Positions 35,428-43,828 of a stretch of 64,000 nt of DNA are shown one piece after another. The stretch is from Chromatiaceae bacterium (GTDB taxonomy: Bacteria > Pseudomonadota > Gammaproteobacteria > Chromatiales > Chromatiaceae), in NCBI GenBank assembly GCA_024235255.1, contig JACKMT010000002.1:558001-622000 (forward strand), read 5' to 3'. Each line of letters opens with the position of its first letter. Position 1 is the stretch's first letter. Under the pieces are notes generated by a model, which saw only the letters and a program-made list of their open reading frames with translations, was not told the origin of the DNA and searched no databases. The position numbers and the translations under genes were made by a program.

Positions 35428-36843
35428 TTATTGTTCATCCTTGTTCTTCAATCGCCGGTTCAGCGATTGGCGAGTGATGCCTAGCAGCGTGGCCGCGACA
35501 CCCTGATTGTTTGTTGCTTTGCGCATCGCCTCCTCCACCAGGAAACGATTCGCCTCCTTGAGCGTGGGAAATCGGCCGGAGATTGCCAAAGAAGATCCAG
35601 CCACCGCATCAGTGCACTTGTGCTCGAACGCAGAAGCTCTATGTCCTTTGCGAACCACATCGCGAAAGCTCTGCATGGATAGAACTGCTCCGGAACGGTG
35701 CTGCGCAACCGCATTAAAAACCAGCGACCTCAACTCACGGATGTTGCCGGGAAAATCATAAACGGAGAGCAGGGTGAGCAGTTCGTCTGGGATCGCTGGC
35801 GCGGGCTTGCTCATGGAGCCAGAAGCCTCCTCGATAAAATGCCGCAGTAGCAATGGCAGATCATTCGGTCGCTTGCGCAGCGGAGGGACATTTATCGGAT
35901 GGCAGGAGAGGCGGAAAAACAGATCCTGGCGGAAATTTCCTTGCATCATCTTCTCGTGTAGGTTCTGATTAGTCGCTGCCACGATGCGGGCGTCGGAGTG
36001 ATGTATGACATCTGAACCAAGCGGATAGTAGGACTTATCCTGCAGCAGACGCAAAAGCTTGACCTGGGAAGCCATATTCAAGTCGCCTATTTCATCCAGA
36101 AACAGGGTACCACCCGCAGCACTCGCAATCATACCCTTTCTATCCCTATCGGCGCTGGTGAAAGCACCCTTGACGTGACCGAACAGCGTATCGGAAAACA
36201 TATTGTCGTCCAGCCCGGCAACGTTAAGGCTCACCATCTCACCGGATCTTCCGCTCACCCGGTGCAGCGCTTGCGCAATCAGCTCCTTGCCAGTGCCCGA
36301 CTCCCCGCTGATGATCACCGGCTCGCCAGTGTCGGCAATAGCTTCAATGTACTTGAACAGAACCTGCATGTCGTGCTGACAGGTCAGAATGTGGGAAAAA
36401 CACTCGGGGCACTCTACGCTCTGCGCTATCAGGCTATGCCGCAATGAACCGATTTCCCGGCGCAGCCCCCTGATCTCCAGGGCTCGCTGTACGCAGGAGA
36501 CGAATCGGCTCTCCTCCACTGGCTTTACCAGGTAGTCGAATGCCCCTTCTTTCATGCAGGAGACAGCGATTTCCACCTCCTGCGAGGCGGTCAGGACAAC
36601 CACCGGCACTTCGGGATGATTCTGCACCACGCGCGGCAGCAACTCGATACCTGAGGTGTATGGCATAAACAGGTCCAACACAATGACACCTGCTTTTTCC
36701 GATTGCAGATACGGGAGCAATTTCCGCCCGTCACTCAACGACACTACCGGTTTGACGCCGTGACTATTCAACAGGTAACTCGCTCCGAAGAGGATATCTT
36801 CTTCATCATCGACCAATACCACGGGCAGACTGGACTCTTTCAT
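35428..36843 (-). CDS. Sigma-54-dependent response regulator (NtrC family)
   Basis: Receiver domain with phospho-acceptor Asp57 (VLDLFMP) and KPVEE; AAA+ domain with Walker A GESGTGKE (residues 180-187), Walker B GGTLFLDEIGD and the arginine-finger region FRQDLFFRLS; Fis-type helix-turn-helix at the C terminus (NNQGVAATLLGITRQSLNRRLK). The sigma-54-contacting loop reads GAFTSA (226-231) instead of GAFTGA. I take the ATG 17 bp past the histidine-kinase stop; a TTG overlapping that stop is also possible. It is predicted to bind the two TGCAGCA-N2-TGCTGCA palindromes and switch on both transporter units. Confidence 0.93.
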   Translation of the reverse strand: MKESSLPVVLVDDEEDILFGASYLLNSHGVKPVVSLSDGRKLLPYLQSEKAGVIVLDLFMPYTSGIELLPRVVQNHPEVPVVVLTASQEVEIAVSCMKEGAFDYLVKPVEESRFVSCVQRALEIRGLRREIGSLRHSLIAQSVECPECFSHILTCQHDMQVLFKYIEAIADTGEPVIISGESGTGKELIAQALHRVSGRSGEMVSLNVAGLDDNMFSDTLFGHVKGAFTSADRDRKGMIASAAGGTLFLDEIGDLNMASQVKLLRLLQDKSYYPLGSDVIHHSDARIVAATNQNLHEKMMQGNFRQDLFFRLSCHPINVPPLRKRPNDLPLLLRHFIEEASGSMSKPAPAIPDELLTLLSVYDFPGNIRELRSLVFNAVAQHRSGAVLSMQSFRDVVRKGHRASAFEHKCTDAVAGSSLAISGRFPTLKEANRFLVEEAMRKATNNQGVAATLLGITRQSLNRRLKNKDEQ

Positions 36844-36860
36844 CGTTAGATGCTCTTCTC

Positions 36861-39026
36861 TCAACAGCTTCCGACAAACACCGGTAAGCTCATAATTACA
36901 TCCGTACCCTTGCCCGGATTTGAATTGATCACCATTTTACCTTTGTGATTCTGGATAATCCGGTAGGATATGGATAATCCGAGTCCGGTTCCGCCGTTCT
37001 CGCTCTTGGTGGTGAAGAAAGGGTCGAGTACTCGGCTCTGATCCCCCTCAGAGATGCCCGACCCCTGGTCACTGACGGTGACACGGATAAATTCGCCATC
37101 CTCTTCCTGCATGGCGGTTATGCGCACGGCAGCAGACCGCCCGGGCAGCGACTGCAGCGCATTCAGGATTACATTGATGAATACCTGTTCCAGCTGTTGC
37201 GCATTACCCCGCACAGCCGGTAGTGGCTCAATAATATCCAGCCGACAGTCGTCGCACAGCATACGGATCTGATTCTGTAAAATCGACAAAGAGGTATGCA
37301 GTACCTCAGAGAGGTCCACCGCATGGTCGAGTTCGCCTTGATCCGGACGCGCCAAATGTTTCAGATTTCCGACGATAGTCTCAATCCGCCGTGCGCTTCT
37401 TTCAATACTCTCCAGCAGGCGAGGGGTCCCGGTCAACGCCTGCTCCACCGGAACACCCCCTACCATGAAACCGCCATGCTCCTTGTGAAAGGCCAATAGG
37501 ATACCAAGAATATCTTTCCAGCTTCTCAACAGTATCGATATATTGAACTGAATGGTATTGTTGGGGTTGTTGATTTCATGCGCCACGCTTGCCGCCAGTA
37601 CGCCCAACGATGCCAAACGGGCATTTCTTATCGTGTTGGCCTCCAACATGCGCTTCTCAGTAATATCCTTCATGATAACCATTGCAACAGTCACATCAAC
37701 CGTCATACGCAATGGAACGATGCGCAGTTCCCAGCAGAAGTGGTCGTCGCCCGAAAACTGAATCTCACTGGCTACACCTGTTTGAAGCACAGTTTTCAGT
37801 ACCTCCTTGTACTTCTCCTGAACCTTATGCGATAAAAAAACCGCTGAACCATCGACGCCATCTTCCCTGTACTGCTTTTGTAGCGGATGATTGATCATTA
37901 GGCAATTGCCCTCTTCATCCACTGTCATGATGATATCCGGTGACTGATTAAACAGGACACGAAGTTTCTGTTCCGATTTACGCAATTCCTGTTCTATTTT
38001 CATTCTTGCCTTGATGCCGGCCCGGGCGAAGAAAACGAACAGCGCCATTGTTAGAGTCAGAGCCGTGCCACCTATCAGGGTAATATTGGCTCCGCTCGCA
38101 AATCCTTCCGCACTGAGAAAATTATCGGTTGGAGAGCTTGTAATCGACCAGATACGATCAGCAACAGGGAATGTCTGGCGAACCCGAACAGCATCCTTCA
38201 AAGTCCACTCCGGTGCTTCCGTGTAGTCGACAGTGGTTTGTGATTGAGGGTTTAACCTACTGGCATAAAAATCCAGAAAGCGCTGGTCAGGTGTTGCCGA
38301 TTCGTCCAAAACCAGAAACTCCACACCCCGAGGCTCCAGGTGTGAGATCGCGGCGGTTGCGATATCGGGTATACGAAACAGGCCCACGGCGAACCCCTGC
38401 AGCGCCGCCCCCCGCTGCTCGCCGGTTGCTAACGGAAGCTCATTGGTGTAGACGGGTTGGATGGCCATGATTCCAAACTGTGGACCCTCTCCCTGCAGCA
38501 GTCTGATACGGCCACTGACGGTAAGCTCTCCGCTACGGGAAGCTCGTTCAAGCAGCTTGCGAAACAACTGATTCGAACCATAGTCGAAACCGACTTGATG
38601 ACCGTCCGACCGCAGGGGCTCTACATAGGTCAAAGTAAACCGTTCTGACTGTACATCCAGCACGCCAGATTCTTGACCAGCAATAGATTTTGCCATCTCG
38701 TAATCGTTGGAACGTTGCCGCGAAATCCATATCAGCGCATGTATACCGCGATAACGAGACAACAACGCCTGTGCAAAGAGACCAAACTCAGATTGGCTCA
38801 CCTGTTCGGATGAGCGAAACAGATCCCGTATCGTCTTTACCGATTCCAATCCGTCCTCAATCCCTTTTTTCAATGCGTTGTTACGATTGTGAGCTTCCCA
38901 GCTGAATTCAATCTGCCGATGAGCGTCGAGTTCACCCCTGATCGTGAAAAAAGCACTGAGCGTCACTGTCATTCCCGCTACAAACAGCATCGACGGAAGC
39001 CAGAGTTCTTTAATTGAAAAATGCAT
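36861..39026 (-). CDS. CHASE-domain sensor histidine kinase
   Basis: A membrane-bound sensor of about 721 residues. A first helix (LPSMLFVAGMTVTLSAFFTI) is followed by a periplasmic CHASE domain (GIEDGLESVKTIRDLF; GIHALIWISR; GFDYGSNQLFR), a second helix (ANITLIGGTALTLTMALFVFFA) and a PAS domain (LFNQSPDIIMTVDEEGN). Then come HisKA with the phospho-His in SVAHEINNPNN and a HATPase domain (VFINVILNALQSLP; DQGSGISEG; GGTGLGLSISYRI). ATG 39026 was chosen because AGGGA precedes it and the first helix follows at once. The NtrB-like HEINNPNN box fits a sigma-54 partner. CHASE domains bind small extracellular ligands; the ligand here is unknown. Confidence 0.92.
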   Translation of the reverse strand: MHFSIKELWLPSMLFVAGMTVTLSAFFTIRGELDAHRQIEFSWEAHNRNNALKKGIEDGLESVKTIRDLFRSSEQVSQSEFGLFAQALLSRYRGIHALIWISRQRSNDYEMAKSIAGQESGVLDVQSERFTLTYVEPLRSDGHQVGFDYGSNQLFRKLLERASRSGELTVSGRIRLLQGEGPQFGIMAIQPVYTNELPLATGEQRGAALQGFAVGLFRIPDIATAAISHLEPRGVEFLVLDESATPDQRFLDFYASRLNPQSQTTVDYTEAPEWTLKDAVRVRQTFPVADRIWSITSSPTDNFLSAEGFASGANITLIGGTALTLTMALFVFFARAGIKARMKIEQELRKSEQKLRVLFNQSPDIIMTVDEEGNCLMINHPLQKQYREDGVDGSAVFLSHKVQEKYKEVLKTVLQTGVASEIQFSGDDHFCWELRIVPLRMTVDVTVAMVIMKDITEKRMLEANTIRNARLASLGVLAASVAHEINNPNNTIQFNISILLRSWKDILGILLAFHKEHGGFMVGGVPVEQALTGTPRLLESIERSARRIETIVGNLKHLARPDQGELDHAVDLSEVLHTSLSILQNQIRMLCDDCRLDIIEPLPAVRGNAQQLEQVFINVILNALQSLPGRSAAVRITAMQEEDGEFIRVTVSDQGSGISEGDQSRVLDPFFTTKSENGGTGLGLSISYRIIQNHKGKMVINSNPGKGTDVIMSLPVFVGSC

Positions 39027-39511
39027 GTATGTTTCCCTAACAGACCCAATAGGCAAATCTGTTGATCTTTGGCAAGTGTAAACACTCATCTCCGAATAAG
39101 TAGTCAATTTCAGAATTGTCTGCACCCCACAGCCCTGTCCCGCTATGGGTGAGAAGTTAACAACAATCCATCTTCTCCTGAATATTTAGGAAGATGCATT
39201 TACATTGCTAAAGCGTGTTAATGTCACTCCTGCGCGGCACCGGGAGAAATGGTACCTGCATTGAGTTTTTCTCATAATTCGGTCGGTTGAACGTTGAGCA
39301 ACAGCCGAACAAACCCGTTGCTGACATATTTATCGTACGGCCAAGAGTTGGCTGGAGAGAAGAAACAGCCAAGGTTAGTATTACCTGCCGCTGTCTGCGT
39401 CGTGCTATTGCAGGTTGTACGGCATTTTTTTGTCCGAGAACTATAACCGCCCGATAGCGGTAATCGATCCGTAAGTCTGCAGTAGATTCGGTTTGAACGG
39501 TGATGAATCGG
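39027..39511. other. Intergenic region upstream of the two-component operon
   Basis: About 480 bp. Frames present here lack start sites and plausible products. It presumably carries the promoter of the histidine kinase/response regulator pair; no TGCAGCA palindrome is present, so autoactivation by the same site is not suggested. Confidence 0.5.
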
Positions 39512-39814
39512 TCAGGAATTTGACGACCCAGCCTTTTTCCATCCGGCGACAAAAGAGAGCACTACAACTACCAGAATCAGGGGCAGGGGATTGGCGACGA
39601 TCGCTTCGAACAGCAGGAATCCAATGCCAAGAATAATCAATGCCAGCTGCACCAATTTGCCACGCCGGATAATCGTTTCCACCCATTTGCTCAACGGAGA
39701 CGCCGGCATGCGCTGTAATAAACGTAACAACCGGCCTTGTCCTGCAATTGCCTTCTTGGGCTGGATGCCGACTCCTTCCTGTCCGCCTTGTACTTTGAAT
39801 TCACTCCGGCTCAC
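39512..39814 (-). CDS. Small two-helix membrane protein, unknown
   Basis: A 100-residue protein with a basic, polar N-terminal half (KVQGGQEGVGIQPKKAIAGQG) and an amphipathic stretch SPLSKWVETIIRRG. Two adjacent hydrophobic helices follow (LVQLALIILGIGFLLFEAIV and PLPLILVVVVLSFVAGW), ending KKAGSSNS. No family is recognised. It is followed, in transcript order, by nothing obvious; another small membrane-protein gene lies 71 bp upstream on the same strand. Confidence 0.6.
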   Translation of the reverse strand: MSRSEFKVQGGQEGVGIQPKKAIAGQGRLLRLLQRMPASPLSKWVETIIRRGKLVQLALIILGIGFLLFEAIVANPLPLILVVVVLSFVAGWKKAGSSNS

Positions 39815-39885
39815 ACTATGCTCCTTGACCCTATTTTGGCCGGCAGCTGTTCGACAGTAAAAGTTCGAATGAACTGCCTGTCTGC

Positions 39886-40164
39886 CTACGGATACTGGGG
39901 AGCATCAGGTATAAAGGAAGCGGACAGTGGGTGCCTGGTTATGAGATCGCCTCTGCGCGTGCTCCGGGAGGTGCCTCCATGCTCTGACATCCCGGCAGAA
40001 GTTACGCATGCAAGCAATCCCGTTACCAAACCGACGCCAACACAGATGGCCAAAAGCTGCAATAACAATCCACCCTCGGCCAGATAATGGCTAACGAAGA
40101 TAAAGCCAGCCGCTAGAATGGCAAGCGCGAAACGACTGACAGGGGTAAACTGAATATTTAACAT
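39886..40164 (-). CDS. Small membrane protein, unknown
   Basis: A 92-residue protein from the ATG of MLNIQFTPVSRF. Two hydrophobic helices (FALAILAAGFIFVSHYLAEG; LLQLLAICVGVGLVTGLLACV) are followed by a polar, Ser/Arg-rich tail. An ATG 21 bp upstream is an alternative start. With the neighbouring gene at 39512 it forms a pair of short membrane proteins of unknown role. Confidence 0.5.
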   Translation of the reverse strand: MLNIQFTPVSRFALAILAAGFIFVSHYLAEGGLLLQLLAICVGVGLVTGLLACVTSAGMSEHGGTSRSTRRGDLITRHPLSASFIPDAPQYP

Positions 40165-40412
40165 GGCATTTTCTCCGACAACCATCTGCCCCGACTCCCT
40201 GAACCAGCGCAGAGCCGGTCAGATACGGCAACGCCGTTATGGGCACTTATATTTTTGAAGGCAAAAAAAATACCAATTCTTGACAACTGATAATTTCATT
40301 ATAAAACAATGAGATATACTTTCTGAGACAACTGAATACAACAATTCAGACCTGCAGCAAATATTTCTGAGTACAGCGGGATGGAAAGAATAAATCTTGA
40401 TTCATCAGGTAG

Positions 40413-41015
40413 ATGGAGGCACGCCGGACTCCGTGGAGGATGCACAAAAAGCTGCAACCCATGAAAAAACTTCCAGCAAGAGAACAACAGGTTGTCGCGG
40501 TTCACGCCGCCTTCATTCGCCAAGTGGTGGAACTCGGCAGCAACCCGGCTCGGCAAGAGGATTTTGAAGCGCTGCTGCGCTTCGCCGTTGATAACGGCTG
40601 GACAAAGCTGGTGGCCGCCATTCGCCGGATTGTAGCCGGCGAGCGCGAGCTCGGTGCGCTGTATGGCCTGGATCCGGAAGACCGGATCATCGCCGAGGCG
40701 ATCATACGCGGCTTGCAGAATCCGGATACGCTGCCCGACCCGGCAGCCCGGCCTGACCCTGCTCTGGCCGCACCGGGGCTGGCCGGTATGATCCTGGCCG
40801 CCCGCCGCGGCAATACGGAAGCACTCAAACTGATAGCGGAGATGGCCGAGCAGATGCGCCGCGTCGGTGGACCGATGGCGCGCCTGGCCGCCGCTATCCG
40901 CCCGTTGATCAATGGCGAACGCAACTCCCACAATTTGTGCCGTGGCATGGATGAAAAAACCGAACAGATGGTGCTGGCAATATTGGCGGAGCTGAATAAG
41001 TCTGAGCTAAACTGA
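40413..41015 (+). CDS. Helical protein of unknown function
   Basis: A protein of up to 200 residues, Ala/Arg/Glu-rich and apparently all-helical, with a repeat-like pattern. LLRFAVDNGWTKLVAAIRRIVAGERELGALYGLDPEDRIIAEAIIRGL is mirrored by RMGGPMARLAAAIRPLINGERNSHNLCRGMDEKTEQMVLAILAEL-type sequence near the end. Both halves carry an A-I-R-x-[IL]-[VI]-x-G-E-R core, suggesting an internal duplication. Three in-frame ATGs (40413, 40440, 40461) are possible; GGAGG lies about 20 bp before the last. No family is recognised. Confidence 0.65.
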   Translation: MEARRTPWRMHKKLQPMKKLPAREQQVVAVHAAFIRQVVELGSNPARQEDFEALLRFAVDNGWTKLVAAIRRIVAGERELGALYGLDPEDRIIAEAIIRGLQNPDTLPDPAARPDPALAAPGLAGMILAARRGNTEALKLIAEMAEQMRRVGGPMARLAAAIRPLINGERNSHNLCRGMDEKTEQMVLAILAELNKSELN

Positions 41016-41244
41016 TTTTTGCGCCGCAACAAAATTATTGGTTAAAAACAAAACCTTAAAGTAATTGCCGTTACTTGCCGAATATCTGTTCAAGAGAGGT
41101 GAAAACCAATTTCGGAGACACGAAAAACTTCTCGGAACAACAGATAATTGATGCCCTCCCGGATGGATTCGGCTGGTGTGGCGGTGAAAAAGCTGTGTTA
41201 GAGAACGGCTGCCAGGGCAGACCACCAATTTGGGAGCGTTGCAA

Positions 41245-43629
41245 ATGCGCAGCATGTTCGGCTCTATAAAGGTACATCATAAAATATGGCTAGGATTCAC
41301 ATTGATTCTGGCCGTGCTGATCCTGGTCTCCGTCTTGACGCTGATCCGGCTGAACGGCGTTCAGCATCAAGTATCCGAAGTGATCGGATCGAGCCAACCC
41401 ACGGTCTTTCTTAGCAAAGAGTTGGCGACTGAACTGCAACAGGTAGCCAGCTCTCTCGGCTTCTACCTGCTAAGCAAAGAAGACCAATACAAAGCGTTCT
41501 ATTTCAATGGTCAGTCGCGCGTCACTGAGCTGCTGGAAAAGCTGAAGTCGTTGCCGAACGTAAAAACCGACACCAACTCGATGGCGCTGCTGGAGAGTAT
41601 CGAAGCGGGAATCGGTCAGTTCAGGTCGCTGGAGAGCGAACTGTTCGAGGCGGCAACCTCTTATGAGAAGAACTTTCCCGGAGTTGCATTCGCCAACGCC
41701 AACATCAATCCGGTCAACCGGCAGATGGTACAGCTCACCTCGCAGATGATTCAGTCCGAGTTGGAGGAGGTACCGGACACGACCCGCCGCGAACTGCTCG
41801 GCGAAATAGCCGAATTGCGTTATGTCTGGAGCAACGTCATGAATGGCATCCGCGGCTATCTGGCATTTCGCAGCGACGCTGTACTGCAGGATATGGCGCT
41901 CTATATGGAGCAGGCTGAGACGCTTATCGGCAGAATCGCCGCTTTCGAAGAGGAGCTGACGCTGGACCAGGCGGATGCACTGGCGCAGTTTAGGCAATCA
42001 TTCGAGAGCTACCGGAAACTTCACCAGCAGATGCTGCTCATCCACGGCAGCGAGCAGTGGCGCACCGACACCTGGCTCATCCGTGACAAGATCGGGCCGC
42101 TGATAGGCGAGATGATCACGCGTCTCAATTCACTGGTGGAACACCAGGAGAGCGGTATCCGGCAGACCGGCCAGACGTTGCTGGATGACACCGGGAACAC
42201 CAGGGATCTGGTTGCAATATTGCTATGCGCCGGCCTGCTGTTAGGAGTTGCCATCTCCTGGATCATCGCCCGCAGGATATCCCGTCCGCTCGAGGAGGCC
42301 GCCACTACCATGCGCGACATCGCCTCCGGTGAGGGTGATCTGACAAAAATGCTGAAGCGGGAGAGCAACGACGAGATCGGCGACCTGGCTGACAGCTTCA
42401 ACGATTTCGTCGGAAAAATCCGGGAACTGATTGGGCATGCCGCGCATGCCACCGGTGCGGTTATTTCGTCGGTGGCACAAACCGCTGAAAATGCCGACGA
42501 GATAACGCGCAGAATCATTGCGCAGGAGGCGGATACCGCGCAGGTCGCAACCGCTGTCAATGAGATGACAGCAACGATCGCCGAAGTCGCAGCCAGCGCC
42601 GCGACCGGCGAGACGGCCGCGCAGGCGGCTGCGGTTGCCGCTACCAACGGCCAGCAGGTGGTCTCTGCCAGCGTCTCGGCAATCGCCGAATTAGCCAATA
42701 ATGTCAAAGCTGCCGAAGAGGTGATCGACCAGGTAAATCAGAATAGCTCGCAGATCGGCTCGGTGCTCGACGTGATCAAGTCAATCGCCGAGCAGACCAA
42801 CCTACTGGCGCTGAATGCCGCCATCGAAGCGGCACGTGCCGGTGAACAGGGGCGTGGTTTCGCGGTTGTGGCAGACGAAGTCAGAAGCCTCGCCAATCGC
42901 ACTCAAAGCTCCACCGTGGAGATCGAATCGATGATCCAGCGACTGCAGGAGGGAACCGGTCGGGCGGTAGCCGTGATGCATAACGGACGCGCCAAAGCGG
43001 AACTAAACGTGACGCAATCGCAGCTGGCTCTGACCTCACTGCAGGAGATCAGCAGCTCCATCCAGACCATCAATGGCGTCAATACCCAGATCGCCACAGC
43101 TGCCGCCGAGCAGCATGTGGTTGCCGAGGAGATCAACCGCAATATCAACAATATCAATGACAGCAGCAAGGCAACCGCCCGCAGCGCTCAACAGACCATT
43201 ACAGTCACCGATCAACTCGGAAAGCTGGCCTCGGAACTGCAGCGTGTGGTTACCCAGTTTAAAATCAGCGGTGATAAGGGACTCGACTTCGAAACCGCCA
43301 AATCCGCCCACCTGGCGTGGCGCGCAAGAATCCGGGCATTCCTCGATGGACGCGAATCGCTGACCCGGCAGGAAGCGGTATCGCACCACGACTGCATTCT
43401 TGGCAAGTGGTATTACGGCGAAGGTTTAAACCGATATGGCAATATCCGGGAGATGTCAGAGATCGAGTCACCGCACGCCGACCTGCACCGCCTGATTCGT
43501 GAAATCATCGAGTTAAAGGAGGCGGGGCGCATAAAGGACGCGGAGGCCCGCTACCAGGAGGTGGCCCCGCTGTCGGAGAAGATTATCGGCCTGCTTGAAT
43601 CCGTAGAGCACAAAATCCAGGCGGCCTGA
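41245..43629 (+). CDS. Methyl-accepting chemotaxis protein with C-terminal CZB zinc domain
   Basis: A transmembrane chemoreceptor of about 794 residues. Helix 1 is KIWLGFTLILAVLILVSVLTL. A long helical periplasmic sensor, HBM-like in length, follows, then helix 2 (LVAILLCAGLLLGVAISWIIA), a HAMP domain (RRISRPLEEAATTMRDIASG) and the signalling tip IAEQTNLLALNAAIEAARAGEQGRGFAVVADEVRSLA. After the signalling domain comes a CZB domain with the zinc ligands in HLAWRARI, HHDCILGKWYYGEG and SPHADLHRLI. GGAG precedes the ATG. CZB domains of known receptors sense zinc or hypochlorous acid. The gene is alone, with no che genes nearby. Confidence 0.92.
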   Translation: MRSMFGSIKVHHKIWLGFTLILAVLILVSVLTLIRLNGVQHQVSEVIGSSQPTVFLSKELATELQQVASSLGFYLLSKEDQYKAFYFNGQSRVTELLEKLKSLPNVKTDTNSMALLESIEAGIGQFRSLESELFEAATSYEKNFPGVAFANANINPVNRQMVQLTSQMIQSELEEVPDTTRRELLGEIAELRYVWSNVMNGIRGYLAFRSDAVLQDMALYMEQAETLIGRIAAFEEELTLDQADALAQFRQSFESYRKLHQQMLLIHGSEQWRTDTWLIRDKIGPLIGEMITRLNSLVEHQESGIRQTGQTLLDDTGNTRDLVAILLCAGLLLGVAISWIIARRISRPLEEAATTMRDIASGEGDLTKMLKRESNDEIGDLADSFNDFVGKIRELIGHAAHATGAVISSVAQTAENADEITRRIIAQEADTAQVATAVNEMTATIAEVAASAATGETAAQAAAVAATNGQQVVSASVSAIAELANNVKAAEEVIDQVNQNSSQIGSVLDVIKSIAEQTNLLALNAAIEAARAGEQGRGFAVVADEVRSLANRTQSSTVEIESMIQRLQEGTGRAVAVMHNGRAKAELNVTQSQLALTSLQEISSSIQTINGVNTQIATAAAEQHVVAEEINRNINNINDSSKATARSAQQTITVTDQLGKLASELQRVVTQFKISGDKGLDFETAKSAHLAWRARIRAFLDGRESLTRQEAVSHHDCILGKWYYGEGLNRYGNIREMSEIESPHADLHRLIREIIELKEAGRIKDAEARYQEVAPLSEKIIGLLESVEHKIQAA

Positions 43630-43640
43630 GCAACTCCAGT

Positions 43641-43660
43641 GCCGGGATGAGAATCCCGGC
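43641..43660 (+). terminator. Hairpin after the chemoreceptor gene
   Basis: GCCGGGAT-GAGA-ATCCCGGC, a perfect 8-bp stem 11 bp past the stop, with flanking GTG/CAC extending it through a bulge. No T-tract follows, so intrinsic termination is uncertain. Confidence 0.4.
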
Positions 43661-43704
43661 TTGCACATAGCAGGGGCGGCTGGTTCGAGCTCAGCCGTGC
43701 CCGC

Positions 43705-43828
43705 TAGTCAAATCAAGGTTAGAGTATAAAAACCTTGCTAGAAATCAAAGGGGAGAGTTACACGCCTCCCTTTTGGAAACTTCATGGTTTTGTTCCCGCC
43801 GCAAGCAGTGGGGTTTTCCTGAATCCAC
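43705..43828 (-). repeat. Dispersed 3'-end element, copy B (with micro-ORF 43738-43785)
   Basis: Directly behind the helicase stop codon and homologous to 31011-31124. On the minus strand: GGGAACA, ATG, an AAAGGGAG...CTCTCCCCTTT hairpin, then CAAGG-TTTTTATA-CTCTAACCTTG. The ATG opens a 15-codon frame, MKFPKGRRVTLPFDF. Its first 14 codons match copy A mostly through synonymous or conservative changes. Confidence 0.5.

Noticed and set aside
40299..40931. Minus-strand 210-codon frame
   Set aside because: It competes with the plus-strand helical protein, which has a repeated helical pattern; this frame has no coherent secondary structure or motif.
43670..43705. tRNA-like T-arm (GGTTCGAGC flanked by a 5-bp stem)
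   Set aside because: No anticodon arm, acceptor stem or CCA context surrounds it; it is a simple hairpin.
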